From Flectonema sp. DT1601 (taxonomy: Eukaryota > Euglenozoa > Diplonemea > Diplonemida > Diplonemidae), in NCBI GenBank assembly GCA_964019425.1, contig OZ025786.1:1364001-1428000 (forward strand): a stretch of 64,000 nt of DNA, given 5' to 3'. Under the pieces are notes generated by a model. It was not told the DNA's origin, did not search any database, and saw only the letters and a program-made list of their open reading frames with translations. The translations under genes and the position numbers were made by a program. Of the stretch, positions 1 to 11,050 are shown piece after piece. Numbering within the stretch: the first letter of the stretch is position 1; every line of letters starts with the position of its first letter.

Positions 1-49
1 TAAATAAATAAAAAGAATAAAAAAAACGACCTGTGACCACGCACCACCG

Positions 50-343
50 ATGCAAAAGGGACCAAGGGTCAAATGTGACTTCTGCCGTAGATTGCTACAA
101 CGGAAATGGCTCAGGAGCAGATGCACGAAGTGCCAGATAACCACCTGCCGCAGGTGCTGGACCGCCGGAGAGAAGAATGCCACCAGAGCCTTGGCTCACC
201 CAGACGGTACGCCAAGACACGGGAGGACGAGGTCGTGCCCGTCCCCAGCCGAGAAGACAAAGAAAAAGTTATCACCATACAGTTCCGCGGACTCAGAGAA
301 GACCAACCTGAGTCCGGGGAAGAGACTTAAAGACGACTGCTGA
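50..343 (+). pseudogene. Cys-rich zinc-ribbon ORF, possibly the tail of a piggyBac-type transposase
   Basis: A 97-residue open frame begins with a compact cysteine cluster: CDFC, eleven residues, CTKC, four residues, CRRCW, then a histidine about 13 residues later. That spacing resembles the C-terminal cysteine-rich domain that follows the DDE core in piggyBac-type transposases. The rest is basic and low in complexity. Nothing upstream is visible because the window begins here, so it could be a 3' fragment of a transposase, an independent small zinc protein, or chance. The base composition is more GC-rich than the flanking DNA, which favours a mobile origin. Family assignment is weak. Confidence 0.3.
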
Positions 344-960
344 GATCTGTGGGTGTACTCACACGTCCCCTCCCCCTCCTCCTCCCCCACCCCCCCCCTT
401 TATACCCACCGGAATAGATAATTTCTTTTAAAAGTGTCACTGTGAGACCACAAAGAAAGCCGCACGTCCTCGGCAAAAAGAAGCCTGAGATGCTGACAAA
501 AAGTCGATCTGTTAGTGAAACCTTGCCACTTAGCTTAGCTCTTCCAAAAACAACCAAGGCGGAACAAGATTGACTGCATCGAAGGTGGAAACCGACAGCG
601 TGCGAAGAAGAAAAAAGTAAAAGACTTAGGTAAAGCATACAACAGGTTATTAGGGAATAACCGCCGTCACATGGAAGAGTGATGAGTAAACCAGGGGCAA
701 TAATTACAACTTGGTCCACCGGGCTGGTGACAATGTTCCAACGTAGCATGCTAGGGCTAAGACAAGAGATGCGCCTGACGCGGGTGGAGTAGAGTCTTGT
801 TATATTTTGGAGCGCAACGTTTTCGAACTACCCACAATATACCCGTCAGGAGGCAACTTGTACTTGGCTTACAATTTTAAAGACTACCAGTTTTCTCAGA
901 TAGAATTCCAGCAGACAAAGAAAAGTAAAAGAACTGTACTAGCATGTGGTTTCTTCCCGG
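344..960. other. Stretch without a recognised gene
   Basis: Mixed-composition DNA after the zinc-ribbon frame, including a C-rich tract near 370-400. Open frames on either strand are short and show no recognisable domain. It may be the 3' part of the same mobile element. Confidence 0.4.
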
Positions 961-998
961 CATCTTCGCTTCGGCGAAAAAAAAATAAAAAAAAAAAA

Positions 999-1050
<52 letters not shown>

Positions 1051-1052
<2 letters not shown>

Positions 1053-1449
1053 TTAAACAATGTTATCATTGTTTTTTTTTATCGATCGACTATGTCGATT
1101 ACTTTCTATTTTCCGTCCTGGTCAGGACGCTAAACTGATTGTTTTTTCTTTAAAAAATAAATAAAAAGAATAAAAAAAAAAAAAAAAAAAAAAAGAATAA
1201 ACAATGTTATCATTGTTTTGTTATCGATTGACTTTGTCGACTAATTTCTATTTTCCGTCCTGGTCAAGACGCTAAACTGATTGTTTTTTCTTTAAAAATA
1301 AATAAAAAGAATAAAAAAAAAAAGAAAAAAGGAATAAACAATGTTATCATTGTTTTTATTTTATCGATCGACTATGTCGATTACTTTCTATTTTCCGTCC
1401 TGGTCAAGACGCTAAACTGATTGTTTTTTCTTTAAAAAATAATAAGAAG

Positions 1450-1482
<33 letters not shown>

Positions 1483-1594
1483 ATAAACAATGTTATCATT
1501 GTTTTTTTATCGATCGACTATGTCGATCACTTTCTATTTTTCGTCCTGGTCAAGACGCTAAACTGATTGTTTTTTCTTTAAAAATAATAAAAAG

Positions 1595-1629
<35 letters not shown>

Positions 1630-2555
1630 TAAACAATGTTATCATTGTTTTTTTTTATCGATCGACTATGTCGATCACTTTCTATTTTCCGTCCTGGTCA
1701 AGACGCTAAACTGATTGTTTTTTTTCAAAATTAATAAAAAAGAATACAAAAAAAAATAAAAAAAAAAGAATAAACAATGTTATCATTGTTTTTTTTTATC
1801 GATCGACTATGTCGATCACTTTCTATTTTCCGTCCTGGTCAAGACGCTAAACTGATTGTTTTTTTTTTCAAAATTAATAAAAAAGAATAAAAAAAAAAAT
1901 AAAAAAAAAAGAATAAACAATGTTATCATTGTTTTTTTTTTTTTATTGTTCGATTTTGTTGACTAATTTCTATTTTCCGTTTTTTTTTCTTTTTAAAATA
2001 AATAAAAAGAATTTAAAAAAAAAAAAAAAAAAAAGAATAAACAATGTTATCATTGTTTTTTTTTCATCGATCGACTATGTCGATTACTTTCTATTTTCCG
2101 TCCCGGTCAAGACGCTAAACTGATTGTTTTTTTTTCAAAACTAATAAAAAAGAATATAAAAAAAAAACAAAAACAAAAAGAATAAACAATGTTATCATTG
2201 TTTTTTTTTTATCGTTCGACTTTGTCGACTAATTTTTATTTTCCGTTTTTTTTTCTTTAAAAATAAATAAAAAGAATTTAAAAAAAAAAAAAAAAAAAAA
2301 GAATAAACAATGTTATCATTGTTTTTTATCGATCGACTATGTCGATCACTTTCTATTTTCCGTCCTGGTCAAGACGCTAAACTGATTGTTTTTTCTTTAA
2401 AATAATAAAAAGGATTAAAAAAAAAAAAAAAAAAAAAAAAAAGAATAAACAATGTTATCATTGTTTTTTATCGATCGACTATGTCGATCACTTTCTATTT
2501 TCCGTCCTGGTCAAGACGCTAAACTGATTGTTTTTTCTTTAAAAAATAATTAAAA

Positions 2556-2588
<33 letters not shown>

Positions 2589-2848
2589 ATTAATCAATGT
2601 TATCATTGTTTTTTTATCGATCGACTATGTCGATCACTTTCAATTTTCCGTCCTGGTCAGGACGCTAAACTGATTGTTTTTTCTTTAAAAATAAATGAAA
2701 AGAACAAAAAAAAAAAAAAAAAAAAAAAAAGGAATAAACAATGTTATCATTGTTTTTTTTTTTATCGATCGACTATGTCGATTACTTTCTATTTTCCGTC
2801 CTGGTCAAGACGCTAAACTGATTGTTTTTTCTTTAAAATAATTAAAAG

Positions 2849-2881
<33 letters not shown>

Positions 2882-2989
2882 ATAAACAATGTTATCATTG
2901 TTTTTTTTCTATCGATCGACTATGTCGATTAATTTCTATTTTCCGTCCTGATCGAGACGCTAAACTGATTGTTTCCTTTTTTTTAAATA

Positions 2990-2990
<1 letters not shown>
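1051..2990 (+). repeat. Tandem array A: about 14 hairpin units
   Basis: About 14 head-to-tail units, each roughly 110-150 bp. Each carries AAACAATGTTATCATTGTTT (perfect 8-bp stem, TTAT loop), then ATCGACTATGTCGAT (6-bp stem, TAT loop), a U-rich link TTTCTATTTTCCG, and CGTCCTGGTCAGGACG or variants (stem with GGTC loop), ending CTAAACTGATTG and a T run. A-rich linkers separate units. Some units lack the third hairpin and end at CCG plus T run. The last unit has the variant CCTGATCGAGACG and leads into the U element at 3021. Confidence 0.9.
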
Positions 2991-3020
<30 letters not shown>

Positions 3021-3025
<5 letters not shown>

Positions 3026-3873
3026 ATCTCCCTGCTATCCTCATATCCCCACAATAATATTACTGAAAAGCGAAATATTCTCGCGGGGAAATATTCTTGC
3101 GGGGAAATATTCCCGCGGGGAAATATTCTCGCGGATTTGGAGATTTTTTTTCAAACTCGCGGGTTTTTCCCCACAAGAATATTTCCCTGCCACAGAAGAT
3201 TTTTGTGAAAGCCAGCCAGTTGATCAAGAATCTAAGAAATCTTTGTGCTTCCATCGAGTGTCAGGTAGAACAATGCATTATTTACCAAGCGAACACAATA
3301 AAATACTACCATACTGCACAATAAAAATAATTTCTGCTGAAACTTTCCTTCATAGCACACATATTTTCTTCACAAAAAAGAACAAAAAAAAATGGCTAGA
3401 AGAAAAGTATGCTTGCAGGGAAATATTCCCGCGGGGAAATATTCTCGCGGATTCAGAAAAAATAATAAAAACTCGCGGGTTTTTCCCCACAAGAATATTT
3501 CCCTTTACAGTATACCTTTTCATTTTCTCTTTCCTTTTCTGGTCTTTTTTTTTCTTTTTTTCCTTTTTCATACAACGTTTTTTATTTATTTATTTATTTT
3601 TTTTTTTTTTTCATGTTTGATTATTTCCTCTTCATATTTTTTTTTTTTTTCTATTCTTTCTTTTTTTTTTTTTTTTTTTCTCTGCCTCTCTCTCAATTCT
3701 GTTCGTTTCTTTGAAATGAAAATTCATTTGAATATTATTCCTTGGTCAGCAACCATCATTGTCGCCCTTTGGGCCTGTTAAAAAAAAAAATAAAAATAAA
3801 AAGAAAGTTTACATCGGGAATAGGGCAGGAGCCAAAAGCTCCCAGTCCGTTACTTCCCACTTATCGAAATTCA
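3021..3873 (+). repeat. U element copy 1, split by a MITE
   Basis: A ~400-bp repeat starting AGAGCATCTCCCTGCTATCC after a poly-A run and ending near TATCGAAATTCA. Fixed landmarks are TCATACAACG, CTCTGCCTCTCTCT, GAAAATTCATTTGAATATT, the small hairpin GCCCTTTGGGC and the hairpin GGAGCCAAAAGCTCC. This copy is interrupted at 3063-3510 by the TA-target MITE. Other copies are at 5049-6835 (minus), 8533, 10558, 11546 and 15664 (truncated). Confidence 0.85.
3063..3510 (+). mobile_element. MITE with TA target duplication, copy 1
   Basis: A 448-bp non-coding element running from CTGAAAAG to CTTTACAG, flanked by TA on both sides (3061-3062, 3511-3512). Removing it plus one TA restores AATAATATTATACC exactly as found in uninterrupted U copies (for example near 8570), so target and boundaries are read directly from the window. 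Termini contain GGGGAAATATTC(T/C)(T/C)GC sub-repeats and a CTCGCGGG motif in inverted arrangement. A diverged copy in the opposite orientation lies at 21114-21529. TA duplication is typical of Tc1/mariner-type transposition. No transposase is encoded. Confidence 0.85.
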
Positions 3874-4170
3874 ACCCTAACGATGATTTGGCAAATAACA
3901 AACCTTGAGGGCATCATTGCGTTGCTACGCTGCACCACGTTGGTAGTATTTAAAAGTTAACAAAGCCTTAAAAAAAATTGAGTAACAGCGAGACGAACAG
4001 ATGCAAGCAGCCTAGCGAATGCAAGTCTGCAATCATACCACTCGACAAATTGCGTCGTCTTCGATTTTGCGGATTTAAACACATATCCAGGGGTCAAAAA
4101 AGTTACACAAGGCCGTGACCGTAGTGTACGTTTCCCCAAACCTGGGGGTGGATCTGTAGGTTTTCCCTAA
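3874..4170. other. Unique ~300-bp segment between repeats
   Basis: Single-copy, moderately GC-rich DNA between U copy 1 and array B. It ends in GGTTTTCCCT, which resembles the terminus of the Mutator-like element at 5318-6680, so it may be a deleted relative of that element. No coding frame is recognised. Confidence 0.3.
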
Positions 4171-4180
4171 AAAAAAAGGA

Positions 4181-5045
4181 ATAAACAATGTTATCATTGT
4201 TTTTTTTTATCGATCGACTTTGTCGACTAATTTCTATTTTCCGTCCTGGTCAAGACGCTAAACTGATTATTTTTTTCTTTAAAAAATAAATAAAAAGAAT
4301 AAAAAAAAAAAAAAAAAAATGAATAAACAATGTTATCATTGTTTCTTATCAATCGACTTTGTCGACTAATTTCTATTTTCCGTCCTGGTCAAGACGCTAA
4401 ACTGATTATTTTTTTCTTTAAAAAATAAATAAAAAGAATAAAAAAAAAAAAAAAAAATGAATAAACAATGTTATCATTGTTTCTTATCGATCGACTTTGT
4501 CGACTAATTTCTATTTTCCGTCCTCAAGACGCTAAACTGATTGTTTTTTCTTTTAAAAAATAAATAAAAGATATAAAAAAAAAAAAAAAAAAAAAGAAAT
4601 AAACAATGTTATCATTGTTTTTTTTATCGATCGACTTTGTCAATTACTGTCTACTTTCCGTCCTGGTCAAGACGCTAAACTGATTGTTTTTTTTTTTTAA
4701 AAATAAATAAAAGAATAAACAATGTTATCATTGTTTTTTTTTATAGTTCGACTTTGTCGACTAATTTCTATTTTCCGTTTTTTTTTCTTTAAAAAATAAA
4801 TAAAAAGAATTTAAAAATAAAAAAAAAGAATAAACAATGTTATCATTGTTTTTTATCGATCGACTATGTCGATCACTTTCTATTTTCCGTCCTGGTCAAG
4901 ACGCTAAACTGATTGTTTTTTTTTTTTCAAAATTAATAAAATAAAAAAAATAAAAAAAAAGAATAAACAATGTTATCATTGTTTTTTTTTTTTTATCGTT
5001 CGACTTTGTTGACTAATTTCTATTTTCCGTTTTTTTTCTTTTTAA
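4181..5045 (+). repeat. Tandem array B: about 7 hairpin units
   Basis: Same unit as array A, about seven copies in + orientation. Three-hairpin units and short units (TCGACTTTGTCGACTAA, lacking the third hairpin) are mixed. The array ends directly against the minus-strand U copy at 5049, the reverse of the usual array-then-U order. Confidence 0.9.
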
Positions 5046-5048
5046 AAA

Positions 5049-5243
5049 GAATTCGATAGAGTGGGAAGTAACGGACTGGGAGCTTTTGGCTCCTGCCCTA
5101 TTCCCGATGTAAACTTTCTTTTTATTTTTTTTTTTTTTTTTTTAACAGGCCCAGAGGGCGACAATGACTGTTGCTGACCAAGGAATAATATTCAAATGAA
5201 TTTTCGTTTCAAAGAAACGAACAGAATTAAGAGAGAGGCAGAG

Positions 5244-5274
<31 letters not shown>

Positions 5275-6835
5275 AAAAATATGAAGAGGAAATAATCAAA
5301 CATGAAAAAAATAAAAAGGGAAAAACTATAATTCCACAAAAAAGTTTCTGAAATGTCCGATCTCAACATGAAAGTTTCCGAAATGGACAGCTCCACACAA
5401 AAAAGTTTCCGAAATGGACAGCTCCACACAAAATAGTTTCCGAAACGGACAGCTCCACACACGAAAGTTTCCGAAATGGACAGCTGTTTTTTTTTTTTTT
5501 ATAGCTTACTGCCAGTGCATTTCGGGGTCGCCCAAAGTCATGGGGATTTTTTTTTCTCCCAAAAAAAATTTTTTTTCCTACGTAAGGCAAGGCCATCCGA
5601 CGAGATGAGTGAAATACATCGAACCTGTGTGACCTGGGCCTAGGCCTGACTGCGCCCCTGGATCGGCATAGCTCGGTATGTGTGCAGGGCCAGGTATAGG
5701 GATGGACGAATTTCGGGTAGAGACACCCGACTTGTCAGCTCATACAACCATGAGAATTCAGAGTGTATTAAAATACTAGAGGTGCATCACAAGCGTCAGA
5801 TAGGAGACAAGAGAAATCCAACATCATGAATCTTTAGAAGAGTGATACAGCTCGGTATGTGTGCAGGGCCGGGTCACCTACGCAGAGACAAGTCTCCGCT
5901 ACACGTCGTACCAACCAAGATGAGGTATGAGAGCGCAAAAACCAAGTGTACATGATCAGCGGCCTAGGGCTTGACATGAATAGCTGTGGAGTGGCGAAAC
6001 CATTTAGTGTTCTCAAGTCTGAGATCACCTCACTGAGCCACACAGTACTGTCCTTTCGGAGTTTCTGTGAAAGTAGCCCACGGAACACTTTTCTAAAGAT
6101 TCAATCAGCCGAACTACTCCGCTACTAACTTTCACTTGATTAGCGAGCTACTAGTATATATTATTATGTCACCTGTTGAAAAGGGAGTACTAAGAGGTTG
6201 ATTCAGGCCCTGCACGTATTAGTTGTAATTACAGCACTTGCTTTACCTTAAATTACTCCTTCCCTCATTGAACCAACCCATCTCGGCCATCCCGGTGTAT
6301 TTGGGAACGAAGAAAAACCTTGTTTTCTTACCGAACAGCGAAAAATCCGAATATCACTTTCAGTGAATAGCGAAAGAAGAACCTTTCCGTTTACTGAACA
6401 GCGAAAATGAAATTACCTACCATAGCAATTTTATGCGGGAAAAAAAAAGTTGTTCACTAGCGAAAAGTTTTTTTGGGTGCAGGCAACGGAGAAAAAAAAA
6501 AAAAAAAATTCATTTTGCCAACAAAAAAAAATTTTTTTTTTTTTGCTGTCCATTTCGGAAACTTTTGTGTGTGGAGCTGTCCATTTCGGAAACTATTTTG
6601 TGTGGAGCTGTCCGTTTCGGAAACTTTCATGTTGAAATCGGACATTTCAGTAACATTTACGTGGAATTAGAGGTTTTCCCAAATAAAAAAAAAAAAAAAT
6701 AAAATATAAATAAAAAACGTTGTATGAAAAAGGAAAAAAAGGAAAAAAAAAAAAAAAAAAAGATCAGAAAAGGAAAGAGAAAATGAAAAGGTATAATATT
6801 ATTGTGGGGATATGAGGATAGCAGGGAGATGCTCT
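5049..6835 (-). repeat. U element copy 2, minus strand, split by a Mutator-like element
   Basis: Reverse-complement U copy. Its TATCGAATTC end is at 5049 and its AGAGCATCTCC end at 6835. It is interrupted at 5318-6680 by the 1.36-kb TIR element. Array C follows in minus orientation, so read from the other strand the usual order array-then-U is kept. Confidence 0.85.
5318..6680. mobile_element. Mutator-like non-autonomous DNA transposon, copy 1
   Basis: A 1363-bp element starting GGGAAAAACTATAATTCCAC and ending GTGGAATTAGAGGTTTTCCC, flanked by an exact 9-bp duplication AAATAAAAA (5309-5317, 6681-6689). The terminal inverted repeats are long (~150 bp) and built of ~30-bp tandem sub-repeats containing GTTTCCGAAATGGACAGCTC. 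Long TIRs, GGG ends and 9-bp duplication match Mutator-like elements. The interior has only short frames with no recognisable transposase. A nearly identical copy at 45803-47158, also with 9 matching flanking bases, indicates recent activity. Confidence 0.85.
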
Positions 6836-7690
6836 TTTTTTTTTTTTTTTTTTTTTTTTTATTTATTATTTAAAAAAAGAAACAATCAGTTTAGCGTCTC
6901 GATCGGGACGGAAAATAGAAATTAATCGACATAGTCGATCGATAGAAAAAAAAACAATGATAACATTGTTTATTCTTTTTTTTTTTTTTTTTTTTTTAAA
7001 TCCTTTTAATTATTTTAAAGAAAAAACAATCAGTTTAGCGTCTTGACCAGGACGGAAAATAGAAAGTGATCGACATAGTCGATCGATAAAAAAACAATGA
7101 TAACATTGTTTATTCTTTTTTTTTTTTTTTTTTAAATTCTTATTATTTATTTTTTAAAGAAAAAAAAACGGAAAATAAAAATTAGTCGACAAAGTCGAAC
7201 GATAAAAAAAAACAATGATAACATTGTTTATTCTTTTTTTTTATTTTTTTTATATTTTTTTTTTAATTAATTTTGAAAAAAAAACAATCAGTTTAGCGTC
7301 TTGACCAGGACGGAAAATAGAAAGCGATCGACATAGTCGATCGATAAGAAAACAATGAAAACATTGTTTATTCTTTTTTTTTATTTTAAATTCTTTTTAT
7401 TTATTTTTTAAAGAAAAAAAACGGAAAATAGAAATTAGTCGACAAAGTCGAACGATAAAAAAAAACAATGATAACATTGTTTATTCTTTTTTTTGTATTT
7501 TTTTTATATTCTTTTTTATTAATTTTGAAAAAAAAAAAAAAAAACAATCAGTTTAGCGTCTTGACCAGGACGGAAAATAGAAAGTGATCGACATAGTCGA
7601 TCGATAAAAAAAACAATGATAATATTGTTTATTCTTTTTTTTTTTTTTTTTTTTAAATTCTTTTTATTTATTTTTTAAAGAAAAAAATGG
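6836..7690 (-). repeat. Tandem array C: about 6 hairpin units, minus strand
   Basis: Six units read as the reverse complement (AACAATCAGTTTAGCG and so on). Long and short units alternate. The unit nearest U carries the GATCGGGACG variant of hairpin 3, the same terminal variant seen before other U copies. Confidence 0.9.
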
Positions 7691-7724
7691 AAAATAGAAA
7701 TAAATAAAAAGAATTTAAAAAAAA

Positions 7725-8359
7725 AAAAAAAAAGAATAAACAATGTTATCATTGTTTTTTTTATCGATCGACTATGTCGATCACTTTCTATTTTCCGTCC
7801 TGGTCAAGACACTAAACTGATTGTTTTTTTTTTTCAAAATTAATAAAAAAGAATATAAAAAAAATACAAAAAAAAGAATAAACAATGTTATCATTGTTTT
7901 TTTTTATCGTTCGACTTTGTCGACTAATTTCTATTTTCCGTTTTTTTTCTTTAAAAAATAAATAAAAAGAATTTAAAATAAAAAAAAAGAATAAACAATG
8001 TTTTCATTGTTTTCTTATCGATCGACTATGTCGATCGCTTTCTATTTTCCGTCCTGGTCAAGACGCTAAACTGATTGTTTTTTTTTCAAAATTAATTAAA
8101 AAAAAAATATAAAAAAAATAAAAAAAAAGAATAAACAATGTTATCATTGTTTTTTTTTATCGTTCGACTTTGTCGACTAATTTTTATTTTCCGTTTTTTT
8201 TTCTTTAAAAAATAAATAATAAGAATTTAAAAAAAAAAAAAAAAAAGAATAAACAATGTTATCATTGTTTTTTTATCGATCGACTATGTCGATCACTTTC
8301 TATTTTCCGTCCTGGTCAAGACGCTAAACTGATTGTTTTTTCTTTAAAATAATTAAAAG

Positions 8360-8393
<34 letters not shown>

Positions 8394-8530
8394 AATAAAC
8401 AATGTTATCATTGTTTTTTTTTCTATCGATCGACTATGTCGATTAATTTCTATTTTCCGTCCCGATCGAGACGCTAAACTGATTGTTTCTTTTTTTAAAT
8501 AATAAATAAAAAAAAAAAAAAAAAAAAAAA
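7725..8530 (+). repeat. Tandem array D: about 6 hairpin units
   Basis: Mirror image of array C, with alternating long and short units. It ends with the CCCGATCGAGACG terminal variant and leads into U at 8533. Confidence 0.9.
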
Positions 8531-8532
8531 AA

Positions 8533-8948
8533 AGAGCATCTCCCTGCTATCCTCATATCCCCACAATAATATTATACCTTTTCATTTTCTCTTTCCTTTT
8601 CTGGTCTTTTTTTTTTTTTTTCTTTCTTTTTTTTTCCTTTTTCATACAACGTTTTTTATTTATATTTTATTTTTTTTATTTTTTATTTTTTTCATGTTTG
8701 TTTATTTCCTCTTCATATTTTTTCTCTTTTCTTTCTTTTTTTTTCTTTTTTTTTCTCTGCCTCTCTCTTAATTCTGTTCGTTTCTTTGAAACGAAAATTC
8801 ATTTGAATATTATTCCTTGGTCAACCATCATTGTCGCCCTTTGGGCCTGTTAAAAAAAAAAAAAAAAAAAAAAAAAGAAAGTTTACATCGGGAATAGGGC
8901 AGGAGCCAAAAGCTCCCAGTCCGTTACTTCCCACTTTATCGAAATTCA
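8533..8948 (+). repeat. U element copy 3, uninterrupted
   Basis: Complete ~416-bp copy from AGAGCATCTCC to CGAAATTCA. It serves as the reference for the empty sites of the elements inserted in copies 1 and 2. Confidence 0.85.
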
Positions 8949-8964
8949 AAAAAAAAAAAAAAAA

Positions 8965-9505
8965 AAAATGAATAAACAATGTTATCATTGTTTCATATCG
9001 ATCGACTTTGTCGACTAATTTCTATTTTCCGTCCTGGTCAGGACGCTAAACTGATTGTTTTTTCTTTAAAAAATAAATAAAAAGATAAAAAAAAAAAAAA
9101 AAAAGGAATAAACAATGTTATCATTGTTTTTTTTATCGATCGACTATGTCGATTACTTTCTATTTTCCGTCCTGGTCAGGACGCTAAACTGAATGTTTTT
9201 TCTTTAAAAATAAATAAAAAGTTAAAAAAAAAAAAAAAAAAAAAGGATTAAACAATGTTATCATTGTTTTTTTTTATCGATCGACTATGTCGATTACTTT
9301 CTATTTTCCGTCCTGGTCAAGACGCTAAACTGATTGTTTTTTCTTTAAAATAATTAAAAGGATTTAAAAAAAAAAAAAAAAAAAAAGAATAAACAATGTT
9401 ATCATTGTTTTTTTTTCTATCGATCGACTATGTCGATTAATTTCTATTTTCCGTCCTGATCGCTAAACTGATTGTTTCCTTTTTTTTAAATAATAAATTA
9501 AAAAA
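8965..9505 (+). repeat. Tandem array E1: about 4 hairpin units
   Basis: Four long-type units; some carry the perfect CGTCCTGGTCAGGACG stem. The last unit is shortened within hairpin 3. The array ends in poly-A, and then a unique sequence at about 9514-9569 begins. Confidence 0.85.
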
Positions 9506-9533
9506 AAAAAAAATAGGGTAAAGGGGTCTTTCC

Positions 9534-9568
9534 TACACAAATAGTTTCAGAACTAACCATTCATTACA
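9534..9568 (+). repeat. Left half of a split sequence, inverted copy at 11449-11505
   Basis: TACACAAATAGTTTCAGAAC through CATTCATTAC reads as the reverse complement of 11471-11505. Its continuation (AATCCAAAATGGCTG) is found at about 10979, on the far side of array E2 plus U copy 4. The inverted copy at 11449-11505 is uninterrupted. Confidence 0.75.
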
Positions 9569-10391
9569 TCGTCCTGGTCAAGACGCTAAACTGATTGTTT
9601 TTTTTTTTTTTCAAAATTAATAAAAAAGAATATAAAAAAAATACAAAAAAAAGAATAAACAATGTTATCATTGTTTTTTTTTATCGTTCGACTTTGTCGA
9701 CTAATTTCTATTTTCCGTTTTTTTTTCTTTAAAAAATAAATAAAAAGAATTTAAAATAAAAAAAAAGAATAAACAATATTATCATTGTTTTCTTATCGAT
9801 CGACTATGTCGATCGCTTTCTATTTTCCGTCCTGGTCAAGACGCTAAACTGATTGTTTTTTTTTTCAAAATTAATTAAAAAAAATATAAAAAAAATAAAA
9901 AAAAAGAATAAACAATGTTATCATTGTTTTTTTACCGTTCGACTTTGTCGACTAATTTCTATTTTCCGTTTTTTTTTCTTTAAAAAATAAATAAAAAGAA
10001 TTTAAAAAAAAAAAAAAAGATTAAACAATGTTATCATTGTTTTTTTATCGATCGACTATGTCGATTACTTTCTATTTTCCGTCCTGGTCAAGACGCTAAA
10101 CTGATTGTTTTTTTTTTCAAAATTAATAAAAAAGAATATAAAAAAAAAACAAAAAAAAAAAGAATAAACAATGTTATCATTGTTTTTTTTTTATCGTTCG
10201 ACTTTGTCGACTAATTTTTATTTTCCGTTTTTTTTTCTTTAAAAAATAAATAATAAGAATTTAAAAAAAAAAAAAAAAGAATAAACAATGTTATCATTGT
10301 TTTTTTATCGATTGACTATGTCGATCACTTTCTATTTTCCGTCCTGGTCAAGACGCTAAACTGATTGTTTTTTCTTTAAAATAATTAAAAG

Positions 10392-10425
<34 letters not shown>

Positions 10426-10548
10426 AATAAACAATGTTATCATTGTTTTTTTTTCTATCGATCGACTATGTCGATTAATTTCTATTTTTCGTCCCGATCG
10501 AGACGCTAAACTGATTGTTTCCTTTTTTTTAAATAATAAATAAAAAAA
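9569..10548 (+). repeat. Tandem array E2: about 7 hairpin units
   Basis: Begins inside a unit, at hairpin 3 (TCGTCCTGGTCAAGACG). Long and short units alternate. It ends in the terminal variant before U copy 4. Together with U it forms a ~1.4-kb block inserted in a sequence whose unsplit copy is at 11449-11505. Confidence 0.85.
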
Positions 10549-10557
10549 AAAAAAAAA

Positions 10558-10753
10558 AGAGCATCTCCCTGCTATCCTCATATCCCCACAATAATATTAT
10601 ACCTTTTCATTTTCTCTTTCCTTTTCTGGTCTTTTTTTTTTTTTCTTCTTTTTTTTCCTTTTTCATACAACGTTTTTTATTTATATTTTATTTTTTTTTT
10701 TATTTTTTTCATGTTTGATTATTTCCTCTTCATATTTTTTTTTTTTTTTTTTC

Positions 10754-10786
<33 letters not shown>

Positions 10787-10978
10787 TCTCTGCCTCTCTC
10801 TTAATTCTGTTCGTTTCTTTGAAACGAAAATTCATTTGAATATTATTCCTTGGTCAGCAACAGTCATTGTCGCCCTCTGGGCCTGTTAAAAAAAATAAAA
10901 ATAAAAAGAAAGTTTACATCGGGAATAGGGCAGGAGCCAAAAGCTCCCAGTCCGTTACTTCCCACTCTATCGAATTCA
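10558..10978 (+). repeat. U element copy 4, uninterrupted
   Basis: Complete ~420-bp copy from AGAGCATCTCC to ATCGAATTCA. It retains the GGAGCCAAAAGCTCC hairpin. Confidence 0.85.
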
Positions 10979-11050
10979 AATCCAAAATGGCTGTAAACCG
11001 TCCAGTTCGATCCTGGGTGAGGGCATTTTTTTTTTTTCCTGATTTTTTTT

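Larger units (their letters stand above)
6681..8690. repeat. Large palindrome, arms ~1 kb, centre near 7700
   Basis: The minus-oriented U end and array C (left arm) mirror array D and the U copy at 8533 (right arm). The order of long and short hairpin units is also mirrored, unit by unit. The centre, near 7690-7715, is a short A-rich stretch containing GGAAAATAGAAATAAATAAA. Confidence 0.8.

Noticed and set aside
1051-2990. Reading the hairpin units as spliced-leader RNA genes
   Set aside because: Hairpin count, U-rich link and T run are suggestive, and ACTTTCT...ATTTTCCG faintly recalls the Euglena leader. But upstream of hairpin 1 there is only poly-A, no plausible leader exon, and no convincing donor at the expected place. 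Kept only as a candidate RNA family.
3350-3781. Phe/Lys-rich frames in T- and A-runs throughout the window
   Set aside because: They are translations of homopolymer and repeat DNA without domains or codon structure.
5834-6088. Minus-strand 84-residue frame conserved in both Mutator-like copies
   Set aside because: The two copies are nearly identical at the DNA level, so conservation says nothing about coding, and the protein has no recognisable features.
10980-11030. tRNA gene around GTCCAGTTCGATCCTGGG
   Set aside because: The T-arm is perfect and a T run follows, but no matching acceptor strand or A box exists upstream. At most a 3' tRNA fragment.
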